Shown one piece after another: positions 51,810 through 61,098 of a stretch of DNA of 64,000 nucleotides; position 1 is the stretch's first letter; every line of letters begins with the position of its first letter. The stretch comes from UBA3775 sp964572955. GTDB lineage: Bacteria; Bacillota; Clostridia; Lachnospirales; Lachnospiraceae. Location: positions 1 through 64,000 of the forward strand of contig CAZNGY010000003.1 in NCBI GenBank assembly GCA_964572955.1, read 5' to 3'. A program made the translations under genes and the position numbers. Under the pieces are notes generated by a model. The model did not search any database, was not told the origin of the DNA, and was given only the letters and a program-made list of their open reading frames with translations.

Positions 51810-53681
51810 ATGAAAGAAACCAGATTAGCTTTATCTGATGAAATACTAATGAATATAGAAAAACCGGGGAGATATATAGGCGGAGAAGTCAATATGGTTC
51901 GAAAAGATCCTAATAAAGCGGACGTGAGATTTTGTATGTGCTTTCCGGATGTTTACGAAGTTGGAATGAGCCACCTTGGAATACAAATTATATATGATCT
52001 TCTTAACAAAAGAGAGGACGTTTATTGTGAAAGGGTCTATTCTCCTTGGCCTGATTTAGATAAAATAATGCGTGAAAAGGAAATCCCCCTTTTTGCTTTG
52101 GAAAGTCAGGACCCTGTAAAAGAATTTGATTTTCTCGGAATTACGTTACAATATGAAATGTGCTATACAAATATTCTTCAGATACTTGAACTTTCGAAAA
52201 TCCCCTTTTACTCGGTTGACAGATCCGAAGATGATCCGATAGTGATTGGGGGAGGTCCGTGTTCATATAATCCGGAGCCTATAGCAGACTTTTTTGATTT
52301 GTTTTATATAGGTGAAGCGGAAACACAGTATTATAATCTTATTGATTTATACAAAAAGAGTTGTAAAAAAAATGGTTCACGTGAAGAGTTCCTGAAACTT
52401 GCATCACAAATCCCTGGGATTTATGTGCCAAGATTTTATGATGTAAAGTATAATGATGATGGAACAATAAAAAGTTTCAAACCTAATACGGATTCTGTAC
52501 CTGAAAAGATAAAAAAGGAAGTAGAGATGAATCTTTCGGATACTTTTTATCCCGAAAAGCCTTTAGTAAGTACGATTCAGGCTGTACAGGACAGAGTTGT
52601 CCTTGAGATTCAAAGGGGCTGTATAAGAGGCTGTAGATTTTGTCAGGCTGGAATGATTTACAGACCAATACGTGAAAGAAGTCTTGATTTTCTGAAAGAC
52701 AAAGCAAAGAAAATGCTGGATTCGACAGGACAGGATGAAATTACATTAAGTTCACTAAGTTCCAGTGATTATTCGCAGCTTGCAGAACTGGTTTATTATC
52801 TTATTGATGAATATCAGGATAAACATGTTAACATTGCTCTGCCATCACTAAGAATAGATGCCTTTGCTTTGGATGTAATGAGTAAAGTACAGGATATCAA
52901 AAAAAGCTCCGTGACATTTGCACCTGAAGCAAGTTCACAGAGAATGAGGAATGTCATCAATAAGGGATTGACAAAGGAAAATATTCTTAATGGTGCAATG
53001 CTTGCATTTAAAGGCGGCTGGAACAAAGTAAAGCTTTATTTTATGCTTGGACTTCCGACTGAAACTGATGAAGATGCGAGGGAAATTGCCCATCTGGCAA
53101 ACGAAATAGCAGCGGAGTATTATACGATTCCTAAGGAGGAAAGAAATGGTAAGGTTTCAATTACTGTAAGTACCTCTTTCTTCATTCCTAAACCTTTTAC
53201 ACCATTTCAATGGTCAGCAATGGCAGATAAAAAGGTGTTTTCAGAACGACAGTCAGTTCTCAGCAGTGAATTAAAGGAAATGCTCAACAAAAAAAGTATC
53301 AGATATATATGGCATGATGAACAGACATCGGAGTTGGAAGGTATACTTGCACGTGGAGACAGAAAACTTTCAAAAGTTATTATGGATGTTTATAAAAAAG
53401 GAAACATTTTTGATGCCTGGGTTGAGTACTTTAATTATCAAAACTGGATAGATGCTCTTGAAGAAAACGGAATATCGATTGCTTTTTATAACAACAGAGA
53501 GCGTGAGTATGATGAGATTCTTCCATGGGATTTCATTGATACAGGAGTGTCGAAAAAGTTTTTATGGAACGAATATAATAATGCAAAAAAGGCAAAAGTA
53601 ACGCCAAACTGTCGCACTAAATGTGCAGGATGTGGTGCTTCTGTTTTTGGAGGAGGTGTCTGCTATGAGAGTAAGAATTAA
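51810..53681 (+). CDS. Radical SAM protein of the TIGR03960 type
   Basis: B12-binding-like N-terminal domain (about residues 40-200) followed by a radical SAM core with the cluster motif CIRGCRFC (C271, C275, C278). The C-terminus has a cysteine-rich end, CRTKCAGCGA. Length 623. The reaction is unknown; the gene is almost always next to the DUF2344 gene and RNase G, as here, suggesting an RNA or ribosome modification role. GGAGG precedes ATG 51810. It overlaps the next gene by 17 bases. Confidence 0.9.
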   Translation: MKETRLALSDEILMNIEKPGRYIGGEVNMVRKDPNKADVRFCMCFPDVYEVGMSHLGIQIIYDLLNKREDVYCERVYSPWPDLDKIMREKEIPLFALESQDPVKEFDFLGITLQYEMCYTNILQILELSKIPFYSVDRSEDDPIVIGGGPCSYNPEPIADFFDLFYIGEAETQYYNLIDLYKKSCKKNGSREEFLKLASQIPGIYVPRFYDVKYNDDGTIKSFKPNTDSVPEKIKKEVEMNLSDTFYPEKPLVSTIQAVQDRVVLEIQRGCIRGCRFCQAGMIYRPIRERSLDFLKDKAKKMLDSTGQDEITLSSLSSSDYSQLAELVYYLIDEYQDKHVNIALPSLRIDAFALDVMSKVQDIKKSSVTFAPEASSQRMRNVINKGLTKENILNGAMLAFKGGWNKVKLYFMLGLPTETDEDAREIAHLANEIAAEYYTIPKEERNGKVSITVSTSFFIPKPFTPFQWSAMADKKVFSERQSVLSSELKEMLNKKSIRYIWHDEQTSELEGILARGDRKLSKVIMDVYKKGNIFDAWVEYFNYQNWIDALEENGISIAFYNNREREYDEILPWDFIDTGVSKKFLWNEYNNAKKAKVTPNCRTKCAGCGASVFGGGVCYESKN

Positions 53682-54459
53682 GTTTGCAAAATTTGATACT
53701 CAAAGATTTCTTGGACACTTGGATGTGATGCGTTATTTCCAGAAATTATTTAATAGATCAGGATTGCCTGTTAAATATTCTGAGGGATATCATCCGCATC
53801 AGATATTAAGTTTTGCTCAGCCGCTTGGCTTAGGGATTACAAGTGATGGAGAATACCTTGATATGGAACTTTCAGAAGAGATTTCCTGTGAAGTAATTCT
53901 TGAATCACTTAGAAGCAGTCTGTCGCATGGATATGAGATTGCAGAATGTGTGAGACTTGCAGACAGACAGGTGAATGAAAAACTGGTTACTTCCATGTCT
54001 CTTATAACACGTGCGAATTATTATCTCATTTTAAAAGATGATTCGGTTTCCGAACAGCTTAAAAATGCAGTAAAACATCTGATGGATCAAGATAAAATTA
54101 CAGTTGTTAAGAAGACAAAAAAGGGAGAAAAGGAAATTGATATCAAACCATATATTTATGAAATCAATTTCTATAATGGAAATCTTACGGAATTATATAT
54201 GAAAGAAATAGTTAATAAAACAATTATTGACGAAAATCTTCACCAAAACATACTTCATGCACCGTCTTTTGAGAATGAAACCGGCTTAATGGTGAGTCTC
54301 TCTGCCGGAAGTGAAACAAATATAAGTCCTTCGTTGTTTATTTCTGCGTTAATTGATAATACCGAAATCAGTATTACTCAAGAGTTATTCAGAATACATC
54401 GAATGGAACTTTTAGGTGGAGATGAAAGGGAAAGTGTACCTTTATGCAAAATTCTCTGA
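53665..54459 (+). CDS. DUF2344/TIGR03936 family protein
   Basis: A 264-residue protein that starts MRVRIKFAKFD and contains FLGHLDVMRYFQK and SEGYHPHQILSFAQPL, typical of this family, which occurs fused to or beside the radical SAM protein above. Function unproven. ATG 53665 was chosen because GGAGGAGG precedes it inside the end of the radical SAM gene. It overlaps the RNase G gene by 16 bases, so the three are translationally coupled. Confidence 0.9.
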   Translation: MRVRIKFAKFDTQRFLGHLDVMRYFQKLFNRSGLPVKYSEGYHPHQILSFAQPLGLGITSDGEYLDMELSEEISCEVILESLRSSLSHGYEIAECVRLADRQVNEKLVTSMSLITRANYYLILKDDSVSEQLKNAVKHLMDQDKITVVKKTKKGEKEIDIKPYIYEINFYNGNLTELYMKEIVNKTIIDENLHQNILHAPSFENETGLMVSLSAGSETNISPSLFISALIDNTEISITQELFRIHRMELLGGDERESVPLCKIL

Positions 54460-55628
54460 TTGTATATAAAAAAGCAGGATATCTTGTTGCTGCCGGATTT
54501 AGAAACGGACGGCTTGTCGATATTGATTTTGAAAAGGAAAACAGTTTTTCTACCGGAAATATTTATGTCGGATATGTTGTTAATGTTTTACCACATTTAA
54601 AGTGTGCATATGTTGATATAGGACTTAATAAACCATGCTACATGGAAATGGAAGATAAGTTTATTTATTGCACAGATAGAAAACATCCGGATGGAAAGAT
54701 TCATGTCGGTGATAATCTAATTGTAATGGTTTCTAAGGAAAGTAATGGAATTAAGCCTGTCAGTGTAACACCTGAATTATCAATCACGACACAGTATTGT
54801 GTAGTAACATTAAATAAAAACAAAACATATGGAATATCTTCGAAAATTAAAGATGCTGATAAAAAAAAGATGTTAAGGAAACTGTTGGGTGACAGGATTT
54901 CGGAAGACATAAGTATTATAGCTCGAACGACATGTGAAAATGCAGACGTGGATCTAATTGAAGAAAGCATTGATTCTTCTGTTAAAAAAATACATAATCT
55001 CGTTGATTTATCCGGCAAAAGAATCAAGGGAACGTGTCTGCACAGATCAAACTCCTTTTATGCAAATATCAAACACGGGGTATTAAGTAATACATATGAA
55101 GAAGTAATTACGGATTCAGAGGGGATTTTAGATGCCTTAAATGAACTGGCTGACGAAACAACTTACAAAGGTAAAATCCGTTTTTATACAGACGAATCAT
55201 ATCCGCTCCAAATGCTTTTTGATATGAAAAAGCACTTGAATGAACTGTTGAAAGAAAGAGTTTGGCTAAAAAGTGGAGCTCATTTGGTTATACAAAAGAC
55301 AGAGGCGTTGTATTCAATAGATATCAACACATCTAAGGCTTCATCTTCAAAGCTGAAAAACGGATTTATGGGAGTAAATATTGAGGCTGCCGAAGAAATA
55401 ATCAGACAATTGAGGTTAAGAAATATTTCCGGGATAATATTGATCGATTTTATAAACATGAACGATAAAGATACACAGCTTTTTTATGAAAAGCTTAAAA
55501 AAATATGCAAAACAGATAATACGGTTCAGCTTCATGATATTACAAAATTGGGATTGGTAGAGCTTACAAGATTGCGAAAAAAACAGCCGTATGAGCAGAT
55601 AATAAAAGATGTACTGACAGAGTATTAA
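54444..55628 (+). CDS. rng: Ribonuclease E/G family protein
   Basis: Endoribonuclease for rRNA and mRNA processing. N-terminal S1-like region (NIYVGYVVNVLPHLKCAYVDIG), then the catalytic domain with the metal aspartates in YSIDINTSKAS and IILIDFINMND. At 394 residues it is shorter than E. coli RNase G (489) because the usual C-terminal part with the zinc-link CPxCxG is missing; the protein ends at LTRLRKKQPYEQ plus about 10 residues. This shorter form is common in Clostridia. Confidence 0.9.
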   Translation: MQNSLIVYKKAGYLVAAGFRNGRLVDIDFEKENSFSTGNIYVGYVVNVLPHLKCAYVDIGLNKPCYMEMEDKFIYCTDRKHPDGKIHVGDNLIVMVSKESNGIKPVSVTPELSITTQYCVVTLNKNKTYGISSKIKDADKKKMLRKLLGDRISEDISIIARTTCENADVDLIEESIDSSVKKIHNLVDLSGKRIKGTCLHRSNSFYANIKHGVLSNTYEEVITDSEGILDALNELADETTYKGKIRFYTDESYPLQMLFDMKKHLNELLKERVWLKSGAHLVIQKTEALYSIDINTSKASSSKLKNGFMGVNIEAAEEIIRQLRLRNISGIILIDFINMNDKDTQLFYEKLKKICKTDNTVQLHDITKLGLVELTRLRKKQPYEQIIKDVLTEY

Positions 55629-55678
55629 ACCCTAACGTATAAAAAATCATATTGTATTGAAAATTTCTTTAAATATAC

Positions 55679-55707
55679 TTGACAATACAGTTTTATAAAT
55701 GTATATT
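55679..55707 (+). promoter_or_regulatory. Promoter of the rplU-prp-rpmA operon
   Basis: Consensus TTGACA (55679-55684) and TATATT (55702-55707) with a 17-base spacer. Confidence 0.75.
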
Positions 55708-55713
55708 ATATGA

Positions 55714-55795
55714 GTATGCCGCTTAGTGAGGTTTTATAAAGTTCTGTATTTCTGCAGACACCGTAACTAGCGAGTAATGATAATAGGAGGTACCC
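55714..55795 (+). ncRNA. Ribosomal protein L21 leader
   Basis: The transcript start is about 80 bases before rplU. The leader has TGCCGCTTAGTGAGG at its 5' part and CCGTAACTAGCGAG near the 3' part, like the L21 leader element found upstream of rplU in Firmicutes, which lets the protein repress its own mRNA. The match is by position and general pattern. Confidence 0.55.
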
Positions 55796-55798
55796 TTA

Positions 55799-56107
55799 AT
55801 GTACGCAATTATTGCAACTGGTGGTAAGCAGTACAAAGTATCCGAAGGCGATATCATTAGAGTAGAAAAACTTGGCGTAGGTGAAGGCGAGACAGTAGAT
55901 TTTGATCAGGTTCTTGCAGTAAACAACGGAGAGTTAGTTGTTGGCACACCTGTAGTTGCCGGAGCAAAGGTTTCTGCAAAGGTATTAGGCGAAGGCAAGG
56001 CTAAGAAGGTTATTGTTTACAGATACAAGAGAAAGAGCGGTTATCATAAGAAGAATGGTCATCGTCAGCAGTTTACAAAGGTTCAGATTGAAAGCATTTC
56101 AATGTAA
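55799..56107 (+). CDS. rplU: 50S ribosomal protein L21
   Basis: Complete 102-residue protein with YAIIATGGKQYKVSEGD at the N-terminus and the basic RYKRKSGYHKKNGHRQ at the C-terminus that contacts 23S rRNA. AGGAGG precedes ATG 55799. It heads the operon with prp and rpmA and sits behind a likely L21 leader. Confidence 0.98.
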   Translation: MYAIIATGGKQYKVSEGDIIRVEKLGVGEGETVDFDQVLAVNNGELVVGTPVVAGAKVSAKVLGEGKAKKVIVYRYKRKSGYHKKNGHRQQFTKVQIESISM

Positions 56108-56127
56108 TTACTTTTGGAGAAAAAGCG

Positions 56128-56445
56128 ATGATTACCGTTAAGATATATGGTGAAGATAATTGTTTTTGCGGATTTGAAATAAGCGGTCATGCAGGATATG
56201 CTGAATGCGGAAAAGACATTATATGTGCCTCTGTTTCTGTTTTGGCAATTAATACCGTTAATTCGATAGAACAGTTTACTAATGATAAATTTGAACTTAG
56301 GGAATCACCGGATGAGAGTGGTTATTTGTATTTTTATATCAAAGAACCTTCTTATGAAAGTGAACTTCTTTTAAATTCGTTTATCATTGGAATTAATGCC
56401 ATATATGATAATTATGGTAAAAAGTATTTAAAGATTGTTTATTGA
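56128..56445 (+). CDS. prp: Ribosomal processing cysteine protease Prp
   Basis: Cleaves the N-terminal extension of ribosomal protein L27. The catalytic His21 is in SGHAGYAECG and Cys33 in KDIICASVS, matching the family pattern (H22 and C34 in Staphylococcus). Length 105. Located between rplU and rpmA as in all Firmicutes with an extended L27. Confidence 0.95.
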   Translation: MITVKIYGEDNCFCGFEISGHAGYAECGKDIICASVSVLAINTVNSIEQFTNDKFELRESPDESGYLYFYIKEPSYESELLLNSFIIGINAIYDNYGKKYLKIVY

Positions 56446-56469
56446 CATTTTATAAGGAGGTAATTAGTC

Positions 56470-56754
56470 ATGATGAAGATGAACCTTCAGTTATTTGCCC
56501 ATAAAAAGGGTGTTGGTTCTACAAAGAACGGACGTGATTCCGAGTCTAAGAGATTAGGCGCTAAGAGAGCCGATGGTCAGTTCGTTTTAGCAGGCAATAT
56601 TCTTTACAGACAGCGTGGAACAAAGATTAATCCGGGCGTAAATGTTGGTATCGGTGGAGATGATACTCTTTTCGCTCTTAAGGATGGAGTTTTAAGATTC
56701 CAGACAAAGGCAAAAGGCAAGAAGTATGCCAATGTTTTTCCTGTAGAAGAATAA
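56470..56754 (+). CDS. rpmA: 50S ribosomal protein L27 with cleavable N-terminus
   Basis: Binds near the peptidyl transferase centre. The N-terminus MMKMNLQLFAHKKGVGST includes the Prp cleavage motif LQLFA before HKKG; the mature N-terminus would start at HKKG. Length 94. AGGAGG precedes the tandem ATG codons at 56470 and 56473; either may be used. Confidence 0.98.
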   Translation: MMKMNLQLFAHKKGVGSTKNGRDSESKRLGAKRADGQFVLAGNILYRQRGTKINPGVNVGIGGDDTLFALKDGVLRFQTKAKGKKYANVFPVEE

Positions 56755-56766
56755 TTTTTGAACTCA

Positions 56767-56797
56767 GAGCCCTGATTTGAAAATCAGGGCTTTTTTG
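56767..56797 (+). terminator. Rho-independent terminator after rpmA
   Basis: A perfect 10-base stem AGCCCTGATT and AATCAGGGCT with a four-base loop, then six T bases. Confidence 0.93.
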
Positions 56798-56886
56798 CTC
56801 TGTAGAATTTGTGCCTAATTAAGTATTAATTTACCGAGCTTGGAACTATGTGTGATTTTATTTTAGAGATTACCCGGAGGTAGTTA

Positions 56887-58182
56887 ATGTTTGCAGATAT
56901 AGCTAATATATATATCAGATCAGGTAAAGGTGGAGACGGACATGTTGGTTTTCGCAGAGAATTGTTTGTTGCTGCCGGCGGACCAAATGGTGGTGATGGA
57001 GGCAAAGGCGGAGATTTGATTTTTGAAGTTGATGATGGTCTCAACACTTTAAATGAATACAGATACCAGAGAAAATTCTGTGCTGAAAACGGTGAACCGG
57101 GTGGTAATAATAATTGTTCCGGACGTGATGGTGCGGATCTTATTCTTAAAGTGCCGGAAGGAACAATTATTAAGGAGAGTTCGACAGGAAAAATCATAGC
57201 CGATATGTCAGGAGAGAACAGACGTGAAGTTGTTTTAAAAGGTGGTCGTGGAGGTAAAGGTAATCAGCATTATGCTACACCTACAATGCAGGTTCCTAAA
57301 TTTGCACAGCCGGGACAAAAGGCAATGGAACTCAATGTAACGCTGGAGCTTAAGGTGATTGCGGATGTTGGTTTGGTAGGATTTCCAAATGTAGGAAAAT
57401 CTACATTTCTTTCGAGAGTTACAAATGCAAAGCCTAAGATTGCAAATTATCACTTTACAACATTAAATCCAAATCTCGGAGTGGTTGATTTTAACGGAGA
57501 CGGATTTGTAATTGCTGATATTCCGGGTCTTATAGAGGGGGCTTCAGATGGAATAGGACTTGGTCATGAATTCCTGAAGCATATAGAGCGCACCAGAGTT
57601 ATATGCCATATAATTGATGGAGCAGGCGTTGAGGGTAGAAATCCTTCTGATGATGTAAAGAAAATCAATAACGAACTTGCAAGTTATAACCCGGAACTTT
57701 TAAAAAAGCCACAAATAATAGTTGCAAATAAAATGGATGTTTTGTCACCGGATGAACAGGAAATAGCTCTAGAGCTTTTAAAAGAAGAACTTGCAGATGA
57801 AATTTCTGAAGGTATTGAAATAGTTCCTGTATCAGCAGTATCAGGAATCGGAATAAAAGAGCTGCTTTATAAGATTGATGCGCTTCTCAAGCTTCAACCG
57901 AAAGAAATGATAACGTTCGAAAAAGAATATGACCCTATGGAATATATTGATGAGGATCTTCCGTTTACCGTAACGTATGACGAAGATAATAATATTTATT
58001 GGGTAGAGGGACCAAGAATTGAAAAAATGCTTGGCTACACAAATCTTGATTCTGAGAAAGGATTTGAATTTTTTCAGAATTTTCTTAAAACCAGTGGTGT
58101 CCTCAAAGAACTTGAAAAACTCGGAATTCAGGACGGCGATACTGTTCGAATGTATGGACACGCTTTTGACTACTATAAGTAA
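56887..58182 (+). CDS. obgE: GTPase Obg
   Basis: Essential GTPase in late 50S assembly and stress control. Glycine-rich Obg fold at the N-terminus (GKGGDGHVGFRRE, GGKGG, GGRGGKGN), G-domain with P-loop GFPNVGKST and switch DIPGLIEGA, NKMD, and a C-terminal OCT domain. Length 431. GGAGG precedes ATG 56887. It is separated from rpmA by a terminator, and yhbY follows after 17 bases. Confidence 0.97.
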   Translation: MFADIANIYIRSGKGGDGHVGFRRELFVAAGGPNGGDGGKGGDLIFEVDDGLNTLNEYRYQRKFCAENGEPGGNNNCSGRDGADLILKVPEGTIIKESSTGKIIADMSGENRREVVLKGGRGGKGNQHYATPTMQVPKFAQPGQKAMELNVTLELKVIADVGLVGFPNVGKSTFLSRVTNAKPKIANYHFTTLNPNLGVVDFNGDGFVIADIPGLIEGASDGIGLGHEFLKHIERTRVICHIIDGAGVEGRNPSDDVKKINNELASYNPELLKKPQIIVANKMDVLSPDEQEIALELLKEELADEISEGIEIVPVSAVSGIGIKELLYKIDALLKLQPKEMITFEKEYDPMEYIDEDLPFTVTYDEDNNIYWVEGPRIEKMLGYTNLDSEKGFEFFQNFLKTSGVLKELEKLGIQDGDTVRMYGHAFDYYK

Positions 58183-58199
58183 TTGGGGAAGGATTGTAT

Positions 58200-58517
58200 A
58201 TGAACAGCAAACAAAGAGCATATTTAAAAGGTTTAGCCATGAATATAACACCAAGTTTTCAGGTTGGGAAGGGCATGGTTACACCTCAATTTACAAAAGC
58301 GATAGATGAATCACTTGAGGCTAATGAACTGATTAAACTTAACGTATTAAACAACTGTCTTGACGAACCTTCGTCCATTGCAGCAACACTTGCAGAGAGA
58401 ACTAACTCGGAAGTAGTTCAGGTTATCGGTAAAAAAATTGTTTTATATCGAAAATCAGTAAATAAAAGTAAAATTGATATATCAGCAATAGGAAGAAAAA
58501 ATTCTGGGAGGAAATAA
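58200..58517 (+). CDS. yhbY: YhbY family RNA-binding protein (CRM domain)
   Basis: Small 105-residue CRM-domain protein associated with pre-50S particles. Signatures: SKQRAYLKGLAM, FQVGKGMVTPQF (GxxG-like loop) and ELIKLNVLNNC. ATG 58200 was chosen because GGGGAAGGA lies seven bases upstream; TTG 58194 overlaps that sequence. It overlaps nadD by one base. Confidence 0.94.
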   Translation: MNSKQRAYLKGLAMNITPSFQVGKGMVTPQFTKAIDESLEANELIKLNVLNNCLDEPSSIAATLAERTNSEVVQVIGKKIVLYRKSVNKSKIDISAIGRKNSGRK

Positions 58518-59716
58518 TGAAAAAAATAGCGATTCTTGGAGGATCGTTTAATCCATTTCACAATGGCCATGCAGCAATGATTGATGCCGTCAGAAAATGG
58601 TTATCTCCGGAAGAAATATGGCTTATGCCGGCAAAAAAACCTCCGCATAAGCCTTCATATGGATATATATCTGACAATGATCGTATAAATATGTTGCAGG
58701 TATTTTCGCAGGATTATGATGATGTCAGTGTATGTAAAAAAGAGATTTCTATGACAGGTTTTACATATACTTTTCAGACAATGAAAGAGCTGTGCAAAGA
58801 AAATATTGATGTTTCCTTTTATTTTATAATAGGAGGAGATTCAATAGAAAACTTTAAAAACTGGTATAAACCTGATGTTATAGTTTCATGTGCTGAAATT
58901 GTAGTATGTGCAAGAAATTCCAATGATAAATCAAGAATTTTAAAAATTACCGGTGATTTAGAGAAAACAATAGGTGGGATATACCATATTTTGAATTTTG
59001 AACCTATTGACATTTCATCAACTGATATAAGAGAACGGATAAAAGAAAAAAAAGATATAAGTAATTTGGTTCCTTTATCCGTATATAGATATATTAGTGA
59101 ACATAAACTATATATTGGTGATGATAAGGAATTTTCTTTTGAGGCTCTTAAGATGGAAATCAGCAAAAAACTCCCGGAAAAACGATATCTGCATACGTTA
59201 GGAGTTGTTGAGACTGCTGAAAAACTTGCAGCTAGATATAATGTTGATATTTTAAAGGCAAAAACAGCTGCAATATTACATGATTGTGCAAAACCGCTAA
59301 GTGGAGATGAAATGAAAAATCTTTGTGATCAGAACGGTTTGGAGTATACTAAGCATGAAATCTCGGATGAACAAACGACGCAGTCACTTCTTCATTCTAA
59401 AGCCGGAATGATTATTGCACAAAACTGTTACTACATATCAGATGCAGAGATTCTATCAGCCATATATCACCATACGGTAGGACGACCTAATATGTCTGAA
59501 TTAGAAAAAATAATTTATGTTGCAGACTATATTGAACCGGGACGTAAACAAAATACTACTCCTCCTCTTGACAAAATAAGAAAGATTGCTTTCGAAGATA
59601 TAGACAAAGCTGTTTACCTTATATCTAAAAATACGATTGAGTATTTGAGTAAGTCAAAAAGAATAATTGACAAAAAAACAGAAGAAATGATGAGGTTTTA
59701 TAAGAACAATGAATGA
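58517..59716 (+). CDS. nadD: Fused nicotinate-nucleotide adenylyltransferase (NadD) and YqeK HD phosphatase
   Basis: Residues 1-200 form NadD, which makes deamido-NAD from nicotinate mononucleotide: GGSFNPFHNGHAAMI at the start and ISSTDIRERI near its end. Residues 210-399 form YqeK, an HD-domain Ap4A hydrolase: HTLGV, LHDCAKPL (H255, D256) and AIYHHTVG. In Bacillus these are separate neighbouring genes; here they are one open frame of 399 residues with no stop between. It overlaps rsfS by eight bases. Confidence 0.95.
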   Translation: MKKIAILGGSFNPFHNGHAAMIDAVRKWLSPEEIWLMPAKKPPHKPSYGYISDNDRINMLQVFSQDYDDVSVCKKEISMTGFTYTFQTMKELCKENIDVSFYFIIGGDSIENFKNWYKPDVIVSCAEIVVCARNSNDKSRILKITGDLEKTIGGIYHILNFEPIDISSTDIRERIKEKKDISNLVPLSVYRYISEHKLYIGDDKEFSFEALKMEISKKLPEKRYLHTLGVVETAEKLAARYNVDILKAKTAAILHDCAKPLSGDEMKNLCDQNGLEYTKHEISDEQTTQSLLHSKAGMIIAQNCYYISDAEILSAIYHHTVGRPNMSELEKIIYVADYIEPGRKQNTTPPLDKIRKIAFEDIDKAVYLISKNTIEYLSKSKRIIDKKTEEMMRFYKNNE

Positions 59717-60077
59717 TATTGAAGCATTTGATACAGATGATTTTATTGCCAGACTGGTGGCTGAAATTAAAGAAGAACTTGAAAATAAAAAAGCAGTTCG
59801 TCCTGTTATAATAGACATTAAATCACTCACGGCAATTGCTGATTATATGATTATCGCTGATGCAAAAAATGATAGTCAGCTTGATGCGATGAAAGATGCT
59901 GTTTATAAAAAATGTCTTTCAAAAGATATTTATCCGAGAGCAATTGAGGGTTCAAGCAAAAACGGGTGGATTGTAATGGATTATAATGAGATTGCCGTTC
60001 ATCTTTTTATTTCTGAACAACGTGCCTTTTACAATCTTGAGAGAATATGGGGCGATGGCAAAATCTATACGGATTGA
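59709..60077 (+). CDS. rsfS: Ribosomal silencing factor RsfS
   Basis: Binds L14 and blocks subunit joining when nutrients are low. The 122-residue protein has the DUF143 signatures ADYMIIADAKNDSQLDAM and VMDYNEIAVHLF then FYNLERIWGD. Start codon overlaps the end of nadD-yqeK, the usual order (yhbY, nadD, yqeK, rsfS). Confidence 0.95.
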   Translation: MNDIEAFDTDDFIARLVAEIKEELENKKAVRPVIIDIKSLTAIADYMIIADAKNDSQLDAMKDAVYKKCLSKDIYPRAIEGSSKNGWIVMDYNEIAVHLFISEQRAFYNLERIWGDGKIYTD

Positions 60078-60141
60078 ACATAGTTTTTTCATACAATTCT
60101 GATAATATGTCTTAAGTGAAACAAAATGGAGGTATAGCTCT

Positions 60142-61098
60142 TTGATTAAAGTTACAAATCTTGTTAAATATTATGGTAATCATAAAGCTGTTGATAATAT
60201 CAGCTTTGAGCTTTCAGAAGGAAAAATTTATGGGCTTCTTGGTCCTAATGGTGCCGGAAAATCAACAACAATGAATATAATGACCGGATACATAGGTGCA
60301 ACCAGCGGTACAGTACATATAAATGGTCATGAAATACTGGATGAACCTGAACTTGCAAAGTCAAACATTGGTTATCTGCCTGAAATCCCACCTCTATATC
60401 AGGATATGACACCTCACGAATACCTTTTGTTTGTGGCAGAATTAAAAAAAGTCCCTAAAATAGAAAGAAAAAAACATGTAGAGGAAATTGAAGAAAAAAC
60501 AAAGATATCAGATGTTTCTGACCGACTTATCAAACATTTGTCTAAAGGATACAGACAGAGAGTAGGTCTGGCAGGCGCTCTTATTTCATATCCGAATGTG
60601 ATTATACTTGATGAACCGACAGTTGGACTTGATCCAAAACAGATAAATGAAATGAGAGAACTTATTTCTTCGTTAAGAGAAAGACATACAGTGATTTTGA
60701 GTTCCCATATTCTTCAGGAAGTAAGTGCAGTATGCGATGAAATTCTAATTATAACAGGAGGAAAACTTGTTGCAAAAGGTACTCCTGATATGCTTGCTTC
60801 AAAAGAACATAATGAATCAGAACTTTTCTGTAAAATTGAAGCTGAATCTGATGTGTGCAGAGAGATTCTTTCCGGAATAGGTGATGTTGATGTCGTATCT
60901 GTAACTGAAGAAGCCGGTATTACTTCATGTACACTTACGACAAAAAATGATGCAGATGAGTTATCTAAGAAAATATTTTTTGCATTTGCCGGAAAAGAAA
61001 TAGCCATTCTTGAAAGCAAAATAAACAAAAAATCCCTTGAGGATCTTTTTCTTGAAATAACAAATAAAGGAAAAAAGGATGGAGGTAAAAGTAAGTGA
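60142..61098 (+). CDS. Gld-type ABC transporter ATP-binding protein
   Basis: ATPase with Walker A GPNGAGKST, Q-loop GYLPEIPPLYQ, signature HLSKGYRQRVG, Walker B VIILDEPTVGLD and H-switch LSSHILQE, plus a C-terminal 90-residue extension. Length 318. It begins with TTG 60142 behind GGAGG. Together with the next three genes it matches the GldA-GldF-GldG-DUF4340 arrangement, named from gliding bacteria but found widely in non-gliding anaerobes; the substrate is unknown. Confidence 0.9.
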   Translation: MIKVTNLVKYYGNHKAVDNISFELSEGKIYGLLGPNGAGKSTTMNIMTGYIGATSGTVHINGHEILDEPELAKSNIGYLPEIPPLYQDMTPHEYLLFVAELKKVPKIERKKHVEEIEEKTKISDVSDRLIKHLSKGYRQRVGLAGALISYPNVIILDEPTVGLDPKQINEMRELISSLRERHTVILSSHILQEVSAVCDEILIITGGKLVAKGTPDMLASKEHNESELFCKIEAESDVCREILSGIGDVDVVSVTEEAGITSCTLTTKNDADELSKKIFFAFAGKEIAILESKINKKSLEDLFLEITNKGKKDGGKSK

